Positions 44,310 to 53,568 of a DNA stretch of 64,000 bases are shown here, in pieces. Location: NCBI GenBank assembly GCA_034423135.1, contig DAOUJC010000022.1, forward strand, positions 9,397-73,396, read 5' to 3'. The position numbers and the translations under genes were made by a program. Position 1 is the stretch's first letter, and every line of letters begins with the position of its first letter. The notes under the pieces were generated by a model. It worked only from the letters and a program-made list of their open reading frames with translations, ran no database searches and was not told where the DNA came from. The DNA comes from JAPPHY01 sp034423135. GTDB lineage: Bacteria > Chloroflexota > Dehalococcoidia > Lucifugimonadales > UBA2985.

Positions 44310-45053
44310 TCAGGCCCGACCCAGCCTGACGAGCAGCGGGTCGGTAACGCCCGCCTCAGCGAACCCCTTGGCGCGCAGGATGCAGCTGTCGCACGAGCCG
44401 CATGGGACGTCGCCTCCCCTGTAGCAGCTCCACGTATGCTCCAGCGGCGCTCCTAGCCTGTTGGCGAACGCAACAATCTCGGCCTTCGACATGTCGATTA
44501 TGGGCGTCTCGACGTTGATTGGCACCCCGTATTCAGTCCAAAGCTTGCTGCCCAGTTCCAAGGTGTGCCTCATACTCTCGTAGAACTCGGGGCGGCAGTC
44601 CGGGTAGCCGCTGTAGTCGAGCACGTTCGGCGCCATGTACACGCAGGCCGCCACGTCTGCCGCATCGACGCCCTCGACCTCGATGGCGTGCAGGACTCGG
44701 CTCTCGAGGTAGGCGGCGGCAAGCGACAGGAAGATCGTGTTGCGCAGCGGGACATAGGTTATCGGAATGCCGTGACCAATCTCTTCGCCTGGACGCTCAG
44801 ACGGCACCTGGAACTGCTCCGGGCTGGTCAGCGCAGAGTACCATGCCACTTCCGAGAGGAAGGAAATGTCCAGCACAGTGTGCTCAATGCTCAGAATGCC
44901 GGCAATGCTCGCCGCACACTCCACCTCCCTGGCGTGGGTCTGGCCGTAGTTGAACGTGACCGCCGTCAGGTTATCGACTCGGCCCTTGGCGTAGGCCGCG
45001 ACCGTGGTGGAGTCAAGTCCACCGGACAGGAGCGTGATCCCGTAGCTGGGCAT
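44310..45053 (-). CDS. queC: 7-cyano-7-deazaguanine synthase
   Basis: 247 residues. The PP-loop LLSGGLDSTTVA and the C-terminal zinc cysteines CYRGGDVPCGSCDSC are present. It makes preQ0 for queuosine tRNA modification from carboxy-deazaguanine. QueD, QueE and QueF are not in the window. Confidence 0.95.
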   Translation of the reverse strand: MPSYGITLLSGGLDSTTVAAYAKGRVDNLTAVTFNYGQTHAREVECAASIAGILSIEHTVLDISFLSEVAWYSALTSPEQFQVPSERPGEEIGHGIPITYVPLRNTIFLSLAAAYLESRVLHAIEVEGVDAADVAACVYMAPNVLDYSGYPDCRPEFYESMRHTLELGSKLWTEYGVPINVETPIIDMSKAEIVAFANRLGAPLEHTWSCYRGGDVPCGSCDSCILRAKGFAEAGVTDPLLVRLGRA

Positions 45054-45405
45054 GCGAGCATTCTAGCAGATGGCGGTGCGGACCAACGGGAGGGTCACCC
45101 ACTGCGCTCTCCCGCAGGCGCGCAGCCGGTTCGTAGCGTGAGAGACTGAAATATGATAATCTGAGCAGTGACCCAATAGCTTCACGTCACCTCCCGCAGG
45201 CAGGACGGTACACGGCAAAAGTTGATGCCCGCTCACCAATGAAGTCCTCCCGCCTGACCCCAGCCACGCTTCTACGTCCCCGTACCCACCCGCTCGACGG
45301 GCCGCCGGTTTCCGGGCCACGCATCCGTACTTCAGAAGCCTCCGTTAGGCTCCTCACCCCGGCCGGCGGCGGCGTCGGTCTGATGCACCACTCAAGCCGG
45401 TTGTC
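45054..45405. other. 352-base divergent gap without a gene
   Basis: No credible open frame is seen. On the queC side a stem CGGGAG/CTCCCG encloses a GGGT/ACCC inner stem at about 45088-45115. I could not match it to a preQ1 riboswitch. No Shine-Dalgarno precedes the antiporter start at 45406. Confidence 0.4.
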
Positions 45406-47226
45406 ATGATCGAAAGCGCAACCTTCAGCCTCGCAGCGGCCACCGTAGATGGTGAGGCCAATCTGCTGCGCGACTTCGCTGTCATCACCGCGTGCGGAGG
45501 AGCGGCCATGTTGCTGCTTCGCACGCTGAGGATGCCCCCTCTCCTCGGCTACCTGGGCGTCGGTGTGCTCATTGGCCCGTCGGTCCTGGGGGCAGTGCAG
45601 AACGAGGAGACCATAGGGCTGCTTGCGGAGCTTGGCCTTGTGCTCCTGCTGTTCGGCATTGGCCTGGAGTGCGGTTGGCGGCGCATCCGCGAGGTGGGAG
45701 CAAGGGTGATACTGATCGCCTCAGTGGAGATGGCGGTCATGTTCGCTCTCGGCTTCGAGATAGGCCAGCTTCTGGGCTGGACCGACATTGAGGCCATCGT
45801 CCTTGGAGCCGCCATGAGCATAAGCAGCTCCGCGATTCTGATGACCATGCTGCGGGAGTCTGGGCAGCTGCTGGAGACGCGAGGCCGGCTGATCGTCGGT
45901 ATCCTGGTGGTCGAGGACTTTGCCGCGGTGGTACTGCTTTCGGTACTTGCCGGAGCGGCCAGCACCGGCCAGGCAGACATCGCCGGAATCGGCCCTGTGG
46001 TCATCAAGCTGGTGGCCTTTGCGATCCTGGCCCTTGTACTTGGCGCTGCGTTCGCCAGCAAGCTTGTCAGCTTCGTGGACCGCTTCAGGTCGGAGGAGAC
46101 CCTGCTCATTGCGGGACTGACGCTGTGCTTCGGAATTGCGCTAGCGGCCGAGCAGGTTGGACTGTCCGGGGCAGCCGGCGCCTTCCTCATCGGCGCCGTC
46201 CTCGGAGACTCTCACCACGCGGAGCGGATTGGGCGGGCAATGGGCCCCGTGCGCACGCTCTTCGCCTCGCTATTCTTCGTCTCCATAGGCATGCTGATAG
46301 ACCTCTCTCTGGTAGGCGACTTCATCGTTCCGATCCTGATCGTATCTGCCGTCTTCGTGGTTGGGAAGGTGGTCGCGGACACGCTGGGGACGTTCATATC
46401 CGGGGAGAACGAGCGGGTGTCGCTGAGCGTGGGGCTTGGCATGCCGCAGATGGGCGAATTCTCGCTGGCGATGGTCCAGACCGGAGCCGCCTTTGGCGCG
46501 ATTGGGAGCTTCATGTTCCCGGTCGTCACAGGGGTCACGGCCATAACGGCGCTCATCTATCCCTTCCTGTTCCGAGCCACCGACCCCATCTCCAACTTCA
46601 TCCGGCGGTGGTCGCCCCGGTTCGTCCGGGAATACGCCAAGGAGCTGGTCCTTCTGCTGGCAACACACCGGGGCGCCTTCCGGTTCAGCGGTCCCAGGGC
46701 CACGCTGATCAAGCACAGCACCAGGCGAATCATGCTCGACCTGGGCATAGTGGGAATTGTCCTGGCGATTGGCACAGGTCTTGTCAATCTCACCAGCCAG
46801 TTGTCCTCCACGGTCCGCCTCAGCGAAAGCATGCTGGGGCTCCTGATAGGAAGCGCGGTGCTGGCCTTCTGCATACCGCCGGGACTCGCCATCTGGAGGG
46901 CGCTGCGAAACCTTGCCGATACGCTGGTGGCGTTCAGGCTGCCCGGCTACCTGGGTGTGGCGGACAACTGGACGCGCGGCAACCTGCGAATGGCGTTCCG
47001 CGACACCGCTCTGATTCCCTTGCTGGCAGTGCCGGGGATATGGAGCATTCCCATGGTCTCAAGGCTGCTGGAGCTGGGAAGCCTGAGCGCGCCGCTGTCG
47101 CTTCTGATCATCGTGGGAATCGTTGCGCTGCTGGTTGCGGCGACCTTCCGCATCCACCGGATCGTCAACGCCATGTTCGGCCAGGCGTTCCTCAGCGAAG
47201 ATGAGCAATCCGTATCCGGCGACTGA
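45406..47226 (+). CDS. CPA2-family cation:proton antiporter (Kef/NapA type)
   Basis: 606 residues. The transport core (about 20-400) includes LGYLGVGVLIGPSVLG, LVLLLFGIGLE and SSAILMTMLRESGQ. Two further hydrophobic stretches follow (about 445-500 and 545-590). There is no RCK/TrkA-N domain, unlike KefB/KefC. It exchanges K+ or Na+ for protons. The start lacks a good ribosome site, so a slightly different start is possible. Confidence 0.85.
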   Translation: MIESATFSLAAATVDGEANLLRDFAVITACGGAAMLLLRTLRMPPLLGYLGVGVLIGPSVLGAVQNEETIGLLAELGLVLLLFGIGLECGWRRIREVGARVILIASVEMAVMFALGFEIGQLLGWTDIEAIVLGAAMSISSSAILMTMLRESGQLLETRGRLIVGILVVEDFAAVVLLSVLAGAASTGQADIAGIGPVVIKLVAFAILALVLGAAFASKLVSFVDRFRSEETLLIAGLTLCFGIALAAEQVGLSGAAGAFLIGAVLGDSHHAERIGRAMGPVRTLFASLFFVSIGMLIDLSLVGDFIVPILIVSAVFVVGKVVADTLGTFISGENERVSLSVGLGMPQMGEFSLAMVQTGAAFGAIGSFMFPVVTGVTAITALIYPFLFRATDPISNFIRRWSPRFVREYAKELVLLLATHRGAFRFSGPRATLIKHSTRRIMLDLGIVGIVLAIGTGLVNLTSQLSSTVRLSESMLGLLIGSAVLAFCIPPGLAIWRALRNLADTLVAFRLPGYLGVADNWTRGNLRMAFRDTALIPLLAVPGIWSIPMVSRLLELGSLSAPLSLLIIVGIVALLVAATFRIHRIVNAMFGQAFLSEDEQSVSGD

Positions 47227-47279
47227 GTTCGGCCGCGGCAGTGCGGGCAGGCCCTACGTCACCCCTGCGTGCGGTGCGC

Positions 47280-47627
47280 CTAGCCTCCGCTCTCGGAGGC
47301 TGCAAGGGCGGAGTCGACGTCCGACTGCAGGGGTATCAGCTTGTCGAATCCGATTAGTTCGAACACGTTCCGTATGTAAGGCTGGAGTGCGCATATGTAG
47401 AGGTTGCGGTTCCTCTTTTGCAGCTCCTGCCAGACGTGCAGGAACACACGCAGACCGGAGGTGCTGAGGTAGGTGAGCCTGGAGGCGTCTATGATAACGT
47501 CGCAGTCCGTGCCCGCCATCGCTCTCATGGCACGGGCCTCGAACGCGTCGGCGTTGAGAACGTTGACACGTCCGCTAGCCTGGAGCAGACACGCTGGACC
47601 TCTGAACCCGACAAACTCGACCATCAT
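47280..47627 (-). CDS. STAS-domain anti-sigma factor antagonist-like protein
   Basis: 115 residues from ATG 47627, with AAAGGT upstream; a longer reading to 47723 has no ribosome site. The STAS fold shows CDVIIDASRLTYLSTSGLRVFLHV, with Ser/Thr at the phosphorylation site region. Such proteins are phosphorylated by RsbW/SpoIIAB-type GHKL kinases in partner switching. No kinase or sigma factor is adjacent, but two permeases with GHKL-like domains lie 6-10 kb away. Confidence 0.75.
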   Translation of the reverse strand: MMVEFVGFRGPACLLQASGRVNVLNADAFEARAMRAMAGTDCDVIIDASRLTYLSTSGLRVFLHVWQELQKRNRNLYICALQPYIRNVFELIGFDKLIPLQSDVDSALAASESGG

Positions 47628-47864
47628 GGCGTGCGACCTTTCGTGAAAGAGCGCTCTGAGTTCAGCAAGCTCAGTATAGTCGAGGAGGTCTCCACACGCA
47701 ACACGCGAGCCGCTTGACAACATTTCAGGCTACGGGTATATTGCCGAGTTTTGGCTGAAGGGCCGGAGTGCGGCATCGGGCAACGTATCGGAGCGCGGAA
47801 GAACGGCAAACAACAGTACGACGCCTGGCAAGCGCCTGAGATTGAGGGATACCGAGGAGGCATT

Positions 47865-48320
47865 ATGTGGTGGTTCAAACGAGCGGTTCTCCTTACGACT
47901 TTCCCCAATTCCCAGGCGATGCACCCCTGGTTCCTGAACTACGAGCAGCTGGAGCCGGGGATCAGGGAGTTGGTGTGGACGTTGAACCAGACCGACCTGG
48001 TGGAAACTCTCACATCCTGTGAAGGTCACCCGGACTCGCCCGACTGGTGGGAGATCACCGGCGGAACGGCTTACGTCCTCTGCCTGGTGACCAGTCCTCG
48101 TAAGTGGGACCGGGTGCTGGATCAGTTGAGGGAGCTGGCCCAGGGCTGGAAGGATGTCCAGTTCATAGTGCGAGGCGACCGGGAGCAATGGCTGGTATTC
48201 CGAGTCAGCCAAGGTGAACCGGAATTCGTGCGCAACGCCCTTGACCAGGCGATCAGCCAGGCCAACGAGCTGATCAAGGAGCACCTGGACCAGGACGTCG
48301 TTGCTCTAACCTCAGCCTGA
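47865..48320 (+). CDS. Conserved hypothetical protein with an SCEGHP motif
   Basis: 151 residues from ATG 47865, preceded by GAGGAGG. It contains LVWTLNQTDLVETLTSCEGHPDSPDWWEI-like sequence, where the Cys and His could bind metal, and a C-terminal helix rich in Gln and Glu. I do not recognise a characterised family. No signal peptide. Its neighbours give no functional clue. Confidence 0.7.
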   Translation: MWWFKRAVLLTTFPNSQAMHPWFLNYEQLEPGIRELVWTLNQTDLVETLTSCEGHPDSPDWWEITGGTAYVLCLVTSPRKWDRVLDQLRELAQGWKDVQFIVRGDREQWLVFRVSQGEPEFVRNALDQAISQANELIKEHLDQDVVALTSA

Positions 48321-48387
48321 CCGAACGTAGGGGCAACCCTCGTGGTTGCTCTGTCTCCTGCGGGCGCCCACAAGGGACGCCGTCAGG

Positions 48388-48444
48388 GGTACCCACAAGG
48401 GGCACCCCTACGGGGACATCGGGGTAACTGCGTCTGGAGTCACG
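48388..48444. repeat. Dispersed intergenic repeat, copy 1
   Basis: A 30-base stretch (48388-48417) including CACAAGGGGCACCCCTACGG is identical to 63825-63854. The following 27 bases are highly similar. It contains the short inverted stretch GGGGCACCCC. It lies between the hypothetical gene and tRNA-Ile. Confidence 0.75.
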
Positions 48445-48508
48445 CGACACCGCTCATCCTGAGCGCCGCGAAGAATCCAAAGCGAAAGGTCCTTACTTTC
48501 ATCAAGTC

Positions 48509-48585
48509 TGGTGGGCCATCCTGGATTCGAACCAGGGACCTCGGTCTTATCAGGACCGCGCTCTAACCACCTGAGCTAATGGCCC
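48509..48585 (-). tRNA. tRNA-Ile (anticodon GAT)
   Basis: Minus-strand cloverleaf: acceptor GGGCCAT pairs with ATGGCCC, D arm AGCTCAGGTGGTTAGAGCG, anticodon loop CTGATAA (GAT), T arm CCTGGTTCGAATCCAGG. The discriminator A and CCA are encoded (48512-48509). It is a lone copy, not in an rRNA spacer. Confidence 0.96.
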
Positions 48586-48649
48586 GTGCGAGCAGACAAG
48601 GCACGATCCACCCGCCCTCACACGCTCGCCGTATCGCGCCTCGTAACTC

Positions 48650-48679
48650 ATGATACGAGCACGCAATCTTGGGTGTCAA
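48650..48679 (-). promoter_or_regulatory. Promoter for tRNA-Ile
   Basis: TTGACA (48674-48679) and TATCAT (48650-48655) lie 18 bases apart on the minus strand, about 64 bases before the mature tRNA. The precursor would carry a short 5' leader for RNase P. Confidence 0.65.
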
Positions 48680-48742
48680 GGAATTCGGTTGCCCGCGGCC
48701 ATTCGGGCGTATGCCATGACCTCAATCCCCGCCGTTCGTGCG

Positions 48743-50812
48743 CTAGTCCTCGCGAGCTTCCCACGCCGCCTCGTTCACCATGTCTGACAGCTCCGAAGGC
48801 AGCGCCTCGCGCACCTCCACCAGCGCCTCCTCTCCGGCTGCTTCCGCGGCTTCCAGCATACCTGCTGCAAGCGCCGATTCGGCGTCCTCGTGGGAGACTC
48901 CCAGCTCACTGGCGGCCAGCCTGGCCGCCTCAAACGCCTCGGCCGTCGCCTCGACGGGGCTGAGACCGCCCTCAAGCGCACCCTCAATCACGCCGTAACC
49001 CGCGCCGTGCAGAGCGTCCAGGAAGGGCACGTCCCGCCCCGTCAGCGCGCGCAGCGTACCCAGCACGGCGCCCCGCGCAGCGCGGCCCATCTGGTCGGCC
49101 AGATCGTCGCCCACGTGGACGGCGCCGCGTGTTGCGTGCCGGGCCAACTCCAGGCCGTGCTCGGCGAAGTCCCCAACGTCCTCCACCGCCTCCTCCACTG
49201 CTTCGCCCACTGCATGAGCGACGTCTCGCACCAGGATACGGCCGCGGCCCACCGACGTAACCGCCGTCTGCGTCGACGCGGCAAGCTGGTAGGCCGTCAC
49301 GCCCAGAGCCACGTCCGCGCCGGGCAGCCGCTTGAGGTACCCGTAGGACTTGGATGTCAGAGAGCCGATGACGGGCAGCGAGGTGAGGGCCCGCCTTGCA
49401 GGCGTCGCGTGCGCCAGCAGCTCCGCCAGAGCGACCTCGCGCGGGATCTCGCCTTCCTCTCGAAGCGCCACCAGCAGATTCAGTGAGAGCAGGCTGAAGA
49501 AGAACGCTATGAGGAAAACGAAGTCGAAGCCGATGAGCTGCAGCGCGGGTATCTCCACCGCTCCCGTCTGCGAAATCCAGGTGAGGTCGAAGCGAAGCGT
49601 TTTCGTCGAGAAGAAGTCCGCCAGCAGGCCTCCGATTATCGGTCCGATGCCCATGCTGACGTACGCCGCAATCCCGGCCACACCCAGAAAGGCTGTGGCT
49701 TTGTTGTCCGGCGCAATCTTGAGGGCAAGCGTGTTTACGGTGAGCAGCACACCTCCTCTCGCAATGCCCACGAACGCGTTCAGTACGATCAGAAGGGGCA
49801 TGGTCAGCACGTGCTTCTCCGTGTGAGCCACGAATACCCAACCCAGAAACACCAGGAGGAACAGCGACGCCGAAAGGGACATCACGGTCTTGCTCCCGAC
49901 CCTGTCGGCCATCGGGCCCCAGACGCGCACGAACAGCACGTGCGTGATGTTGCTCAGCACCACAAGCGACATGACCACGGGCAACTCCAACTCCAGGTCC
50001 GTGAGCATGTACACGACGAAGAACGGGATGGCAATGTTGGACGCCACGCCCCACACCCACAGAAACCGCAGCAGGTGCGAGAAGTTCTTGTCCCGCAGCG
50101 GCTCGGTCAGAGTTGAGATGGGCGACTCCTTCACCTCAGGGGCGGCCGGCATCAGCGGCTCCCTGGCCCGGGCCACCATAAAGGGGCCAATGATGCCAAG
50201 CGTCAGCGCCCCCGCAATGAAGAAGAACGAGTATCCATAGGCCTCCTGTCCCGGCGGCGCCTGGCCTTCCCACCAGCTGATGTAGAAGCTCGCGCCAAGC
50301 CCCAGCACTGCCAGCACCGCTGTGCTGGTAGCCAGCCTGCGCCCGTAGTAGCCCCCAAGAAGCCTGCGCGGGACCAGGTCGTGCATCCAGCTCATCCACG
50401 CCGTGATCCACAACGGCGTAAACAGGCCGCGGAACGCCAGCAGGAATATCAAGGTCAGCACCGCCAGCTCACTTGGGACATCCAGGAAGAATGGGATCGC
50501 GCCAATCGGGATCATAAGCAGCTGCGCAAACAGCCACGCCGGAAGCCCAATCGCCTTTCGAACCCGAAACCGCTCGATGAGCAGGATGGCGGGCAGCTGC
50601 ACCACCAGAGACGCCAGAGGCACCGCCGAGACTATGCCAACCTGCAGGTTGTTTGCTCCCATGGCCAACGCATACGCGGCCAGATACCCCATGATCTGGA
50701 TTGTAGCCAATGCCTCGCTGGTCAGGGCGTCCCAGACCATCATGCGCAGGCTGAAACGCACCTCGCGAGGCGTCAGGGTGGGGCTGGGCCGGAGGAAGCC
50801 GAACATTCTCAT
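48743..50812 (-). CDS. MFS transporter with long helical C-terminal region, copy A
   Basis: 689 residues. Residues 1-450 form an MFS permease; the loop MADRVGSKTVMSL matches the conserved motif A. Residues 451-689 are unlike standard MFS proteins: predicted amphipathic helices rich in Ala, Glu, Gly and His (for example DVAHAVGEAVEEAVEDVGDFAEH) and a final Ala/Glu region. Substrate unknown. A close paralogue follows upstream at 51048-53123 with the same promoter. Confidence 0.85.
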   Translation of the reverse strand: MRMFGFLRPSPTLTPREVRFSLRMMVWDALTSEALATIQIMGYLAAYALAMGANNLQVGIVSAVPLASLVVQLPAILLIERFRVRKAIGLPAWLFAQLLMIPIGAIPFFLDVPSELAVLTLIFLLAFRGLFTPLWITAWMSWMHDLVPRRLLGGYYGRRLATSTAVLAVLGLGASFYISWWEGQAPPGQEAYGYSFFFIAGALTLGIIGPFMVARAREPLMPAAPEVKESPISTLTEPLRDKNFSHLLRFLWVWGVASNIAIPFFVVYMLTDLELELPVVMSLVVLSNITHVLFVRVWGPMADRVGSKTVMSLSASLFLLVFLGWVFVAHTEKHVLTMPLLIVLNAFVGIARGGVLLTVNTLALKIAPDNKATAFLGVAGIAAYVSMGIGPIIGGLLADFFSTKTLRFDLTWISQTGAVEIPALQLIGFDFVFLIAFFFSLLSLNLLVALREEGEIPREVALAELLAHATPARRALTSLPVIGSLTSKSYGYLKRLPGADVALGVTAYQLAASTQTAVTSVGRGRILVRDVAHAVGEAVEEAVEDVGDFAEHGLELARHATRGAVHVGDDLADQMGRAARGAVLGTLRALTGRDVPFLDALHGAGYGVIEGALEGGLSPVEATAEAFEAARLAASELGVSHEDAESALAAGMLEAAEAAGEEALVEVREALPSELSDMVNEAAWEARED

Positions 50813-50822
50813 TTGACCGTGT

Positions 50823-50850
50823 ATTCTAGTGCGGCGGCAATGCGGCGCAA
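50823..50850 (-). promoter_or_regulatory. Promoter of MFS copy A, probably leaderless
   Basis: TTGCGC (50845-50850), 16 bases, TAGAAT (50823-50828). Only 10 bases separate the -10 element from ATG 50812, so the mRNA leader would be about 3 bases and no ribosome site fits. The 44 bases from the start codon upward are identical in copy B. Confidence 0.6.
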
Positions 50851-51047
50851 AGCACCTCGCTGACGCAATACTACTCGCTTTCCTTCGAGAGTGATTAGGC
50901 TCCCCGGACGAGATGCTTTATTGAGCACGGAGAGGCCCTGCAGAGAACCGCACAAGACTCAAGATGCAATCCATCCAGCACGCAGACTCCAATGCAGGTG
51001 TCCCCAGGTCAGTCTAGCCGCACAGGCGACTCCGGAGGAGGGCATCC

Positions 51048-53123
51048 TCACTTCTCTGCAGGCCCGGCATCGGACGCAGGCTGGCTCGCCATCTCGGCCA
51101 CTTCGTCCGGCAACGCATCGCGTACCTCCAGCAGCGCCTCCTCTCCGGCTGCCTCGGCGGCCTCCAGCATGCCTGCGGCCAGCGCCGTATCGGCGGCCTC
51201 TGGGGAGACGCCCAGCTCCCTGGCGGCCTGCCTCGCCGCCTCCACCGCCTCGACCGTCGCCTCGCCGGGGCTGAAGCAGCTCTCCAGCGCACCCTCCACC
51301 ACACCGTAACCTGCGCCGTGCAGCGCGTCGAGTAGGGGCACCTGTCTCTCTGACAGCGTGCGCAGCGTTCCCAGCACGGCGCCACGGGTGGCGCGGCCCA
51401 TCTGATCCGCCAGGTCTTCGCCCGCGTGAACCGCGCCGCGTGTTGCGTGTCGGGCAAGCTCCAGGCCGTGCTCGGCGAAGTCTCCAACATCGTCCATAGA
51501 CTCCTCGACCGCTTCACCCACAGCATGAGCGACCTCTTGCACCAAGATCCTTCCCCGGCCCACTGACGTTACCGCCGCTCGGGTGGACGCCGCAAGCTGG
51601 TACGCCGATACACCCATGGCGACATCTGCCCCAGGCAATCGCTTGATGTAGGCGTAAGAGAACGCCGCCGCTGGGCCAAGGAAGGGTGTTGAAGCAATCA
51701 CACGGGCCACCGGGCTGGCCCCTTCAACCAGTTGGCCCAAGGCAATGTACCGGTCCGTGGCGCCTTCCTCCTGAAGCGCCACCAACAGATTGAGGGTGAG
51801 CAGGCCGCACAGGAAAACGATAGCGAACAGGAATTCGTAGCCGGACAGGGAGAGCGCGGGCAGTTGTGTAAGACCATTGGGAGAGGACCAGACCAAGTTC
51901 AATTCCAACGATCGTACCAAAAAGAAATCGGCCGCGAGCCCACCGAGGACAGGACCGACTCCAGCGCCTACGTAGGTGGCAATGCTGGCGGCACCAAGAT
52001 ACGGTGTCGACTTCCCTTGCGGTGCGACCTTGAATGCAATCGTTCCAGTAGTGAGCGTCACTCCTGCGGCGGCAATGCCCATAAAGACGTGCAGCACGGC
52101 AAGCAACGCCAGTGTAATCGCCCTTGACTCCGGGTAGCCGGTAACGATCCAACACAGAATCACCAGTAGATAGAGGGAGGCAGACAGGGACATGACCGTC
52201 TTGCTTCCGAAGCGGTCCGCCATAGACCCCCACACCGATACGAACATAACGTTTGTGACCAGACTAAGGGAAGTGAATGCAATTACAACAGGCAGTTCCA
52301 GATCGAGAACTGTGAGCATGTAAACGGGAAAGAAGGGGAAGGCCAGGAACAGGACCAGGTTCCATAGTAAGAGGAAGCGCAGCAGCTGGGAGAAGTTCCT
52401 GTCACGCCAAGGCTCCAGCAATAGTGAAAGAGCTGAGCCGCTTTCCTCGAAAGCGGCAGGCATGAGAGGCTCGCTGATCCGAGAGGCGTGGAACACGCTT
52501 GAAATACCAAGCACCAAGACTCCGCCAATGAGCATGAAGGAATAGACCAGTACCGCGTCTTCCTCCGGCACCCTTCCTTCCCACCATGAGACGAGAAAGC
52601 TGGCGGCCAGGCCAACCACGGCGATGGAGGCGGTCATGTAGGCTTGACGGCGGCTATGGTATGCGCCCATAGCTTCCCTTGGGACTAGGTCGCGAACCCA
52701 GCTGGTCCAACAGGTTGTCCATACGGGGGCGAAGATTCCCCTGACAGCCATCATCAGGATAGCCGCGGTCACGGCCGCTGAGCCGGGGGTGTCCAGCAAC
52801 CACGGCACTGCGCCAATGGGAACCCACATGAGGTGGGAGAGCAGCAGCGCGGAAATGCCCATAGCCTTGCGTCTCCGGAACCTCTCCACTGCAAGGATCG
52901 CCGGAATCTGCAAGACTTGGGACAGGAATGGCAACGCAGCCAGCAGACCTACCTGTAGGTTGTTCGCACCCAGAGCCAGCGCATACGCCGCCATCAAGCC
53001 CCCGCTGCCCAGGCTGAACATGACGCCGGAGGCAACGCTCTCCCACACCAAGTGACGGAGGCTCCGTAGCACCTCTTGCTCGGTCAGCGTGGGGCTGGGT
53101 CGGAGGAAGCCGAACATTCTCAT
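51048..53123 (-). CDS. MFS transporter with long helical C-terminal region, copy B
   Basis: 691 residues from ATG 53123 (MRMFGFLRPSPTLTEQEV); upstream in-frame codons belong to the promoter. The architecture equals copy A: MFS core to about 450 (MADRFGSKTVMSL), then the region with LPGADVAMGVSAYQLAAST, EVAHAVGEAVEESMDDVGDF and SPGEATVEAVEAARQAARELG. The C-terminal regions look more alike than the loops. Probably a tandem duplication. Confidence 0.85.
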   Translation of the reverse strand: MRMFGFLRPSPTLTEQEVLRSLRHLVWESVASGVMFSLGSGGLMAAYALALGANNLQVGLLAALPFLSQVLQIPAILAVERFRRRKAMGISALLLSHLMWVPIGAVPWLLDTPGSAAVTAAILMMAVRGIFAPVWTTCWTSWVRDLVPREAMGAYHSRRQAYMTASIAVVGLAASFLVSWWEGRVPEEDAVLVYSFMLIGGVLVLGISSVFHASRISEPLMPAAFEESGSALSLLLEPWRDRNFSQLLRFLLLWNLVLFLAFPFFPVYMLTVLDLELPVVIAFTSLSLVTNVMFVSVWGSMADRFGSKTVMSLSASLYLLVILCWIVTGYPESRAITLALLAVLHVFMGIAAAGVTLTTGTIAFKVAPQGKSTPYLGAASIATYVGAGVGPVLGGLAADFFLVRSLELNLVWSSPNGLTQLPALSLSGYEFLFAIVFLCGLLTLNLLVALQEEGATDRYIALGQLVEGASPVARVIASTPFLGPAAAFSYAYIKRLPGADVAMGVSAYQLAASTRAAVTSVGRGRILVQEVAHAVGEAVEESMDDVGDFAEHGLELARHATRGAVHAGEDLADQMGRATRGAVLGTLRTLSERQVPLLDALHGAGYGVVEGALESCFSPGEATVEAVEAARQAARELGVSPEAADTALAAGMLEAAEAAGEEALLEVRDALPDEVAEMASQPASDAGPAEK

Positions 53124-53133
53124 TTGACCGTGT

Positions 53134-53161
53134 ATTCTAGTGCGGCGGCAATGCGGCGCAA
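53134..53161 (-). promoter_or_regulatory. Promoter of MFS copy B, probably leaderless
   Basis: TTGCGC (53156-53161), 16 bases, TAGAAT (53134-53139), then 10 bases to ATG 53123. It is the same arrangement and sequence as copy A. Confidence 0.6.
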
Positions 53162-53287
53162 AGCCCCGCACTCTTGCGAGAGGGCAAATCGTACGAGCAG
53201 TCTCCCGCGCCGCGACCACCTCACGAGACTGGGCGGGAACCGGCAAGAGCGTGTACCAGAACATGCAGCTGGGCAGTGGGCGCCTTC

Positions 53288-53484
53288 ACCCCCATCTCAA
53301 TCTTCCCCCATCGAGGGGAAGAGGTTATTCATGGAGATAGACCCCTGCCTGCACAGGGGTGGTTCGGTAGATGTAGCCGGCATCACGTCGACCGCCCATT
53401 CCTGCGCAGGCAGGAATCCAGGGGAGGCTGGACGTTGGGCGCCTTTCACCCCCATCTCAATCTTCCGCCTTCGAGGGGAAGAGG
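53288..53484. repeat. Intergenic repeat pair in a 445-base gap
   Basis: Two copies (53288-53324, 53447-53484) of a unit containing ACCCCCATCTCAATCTTCC and a GGGGAAGAGG end form small hairpins. A relative is at 38031-38064. Between them lies TGCGCAGGCAGGAATCCAGG-type palindromic sequence. No gene is visible from 53162 to 53568. Confidence 0.65.
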
Positions 53485-53568
53485 TAGCGCAACGGCCTTA
53501 CTGAGGCGACAGTGCGCCTGTGGTAGAATCGCAGTGGTCCCGCCCAATTGGGGAGGTAAGCTGGTAGA

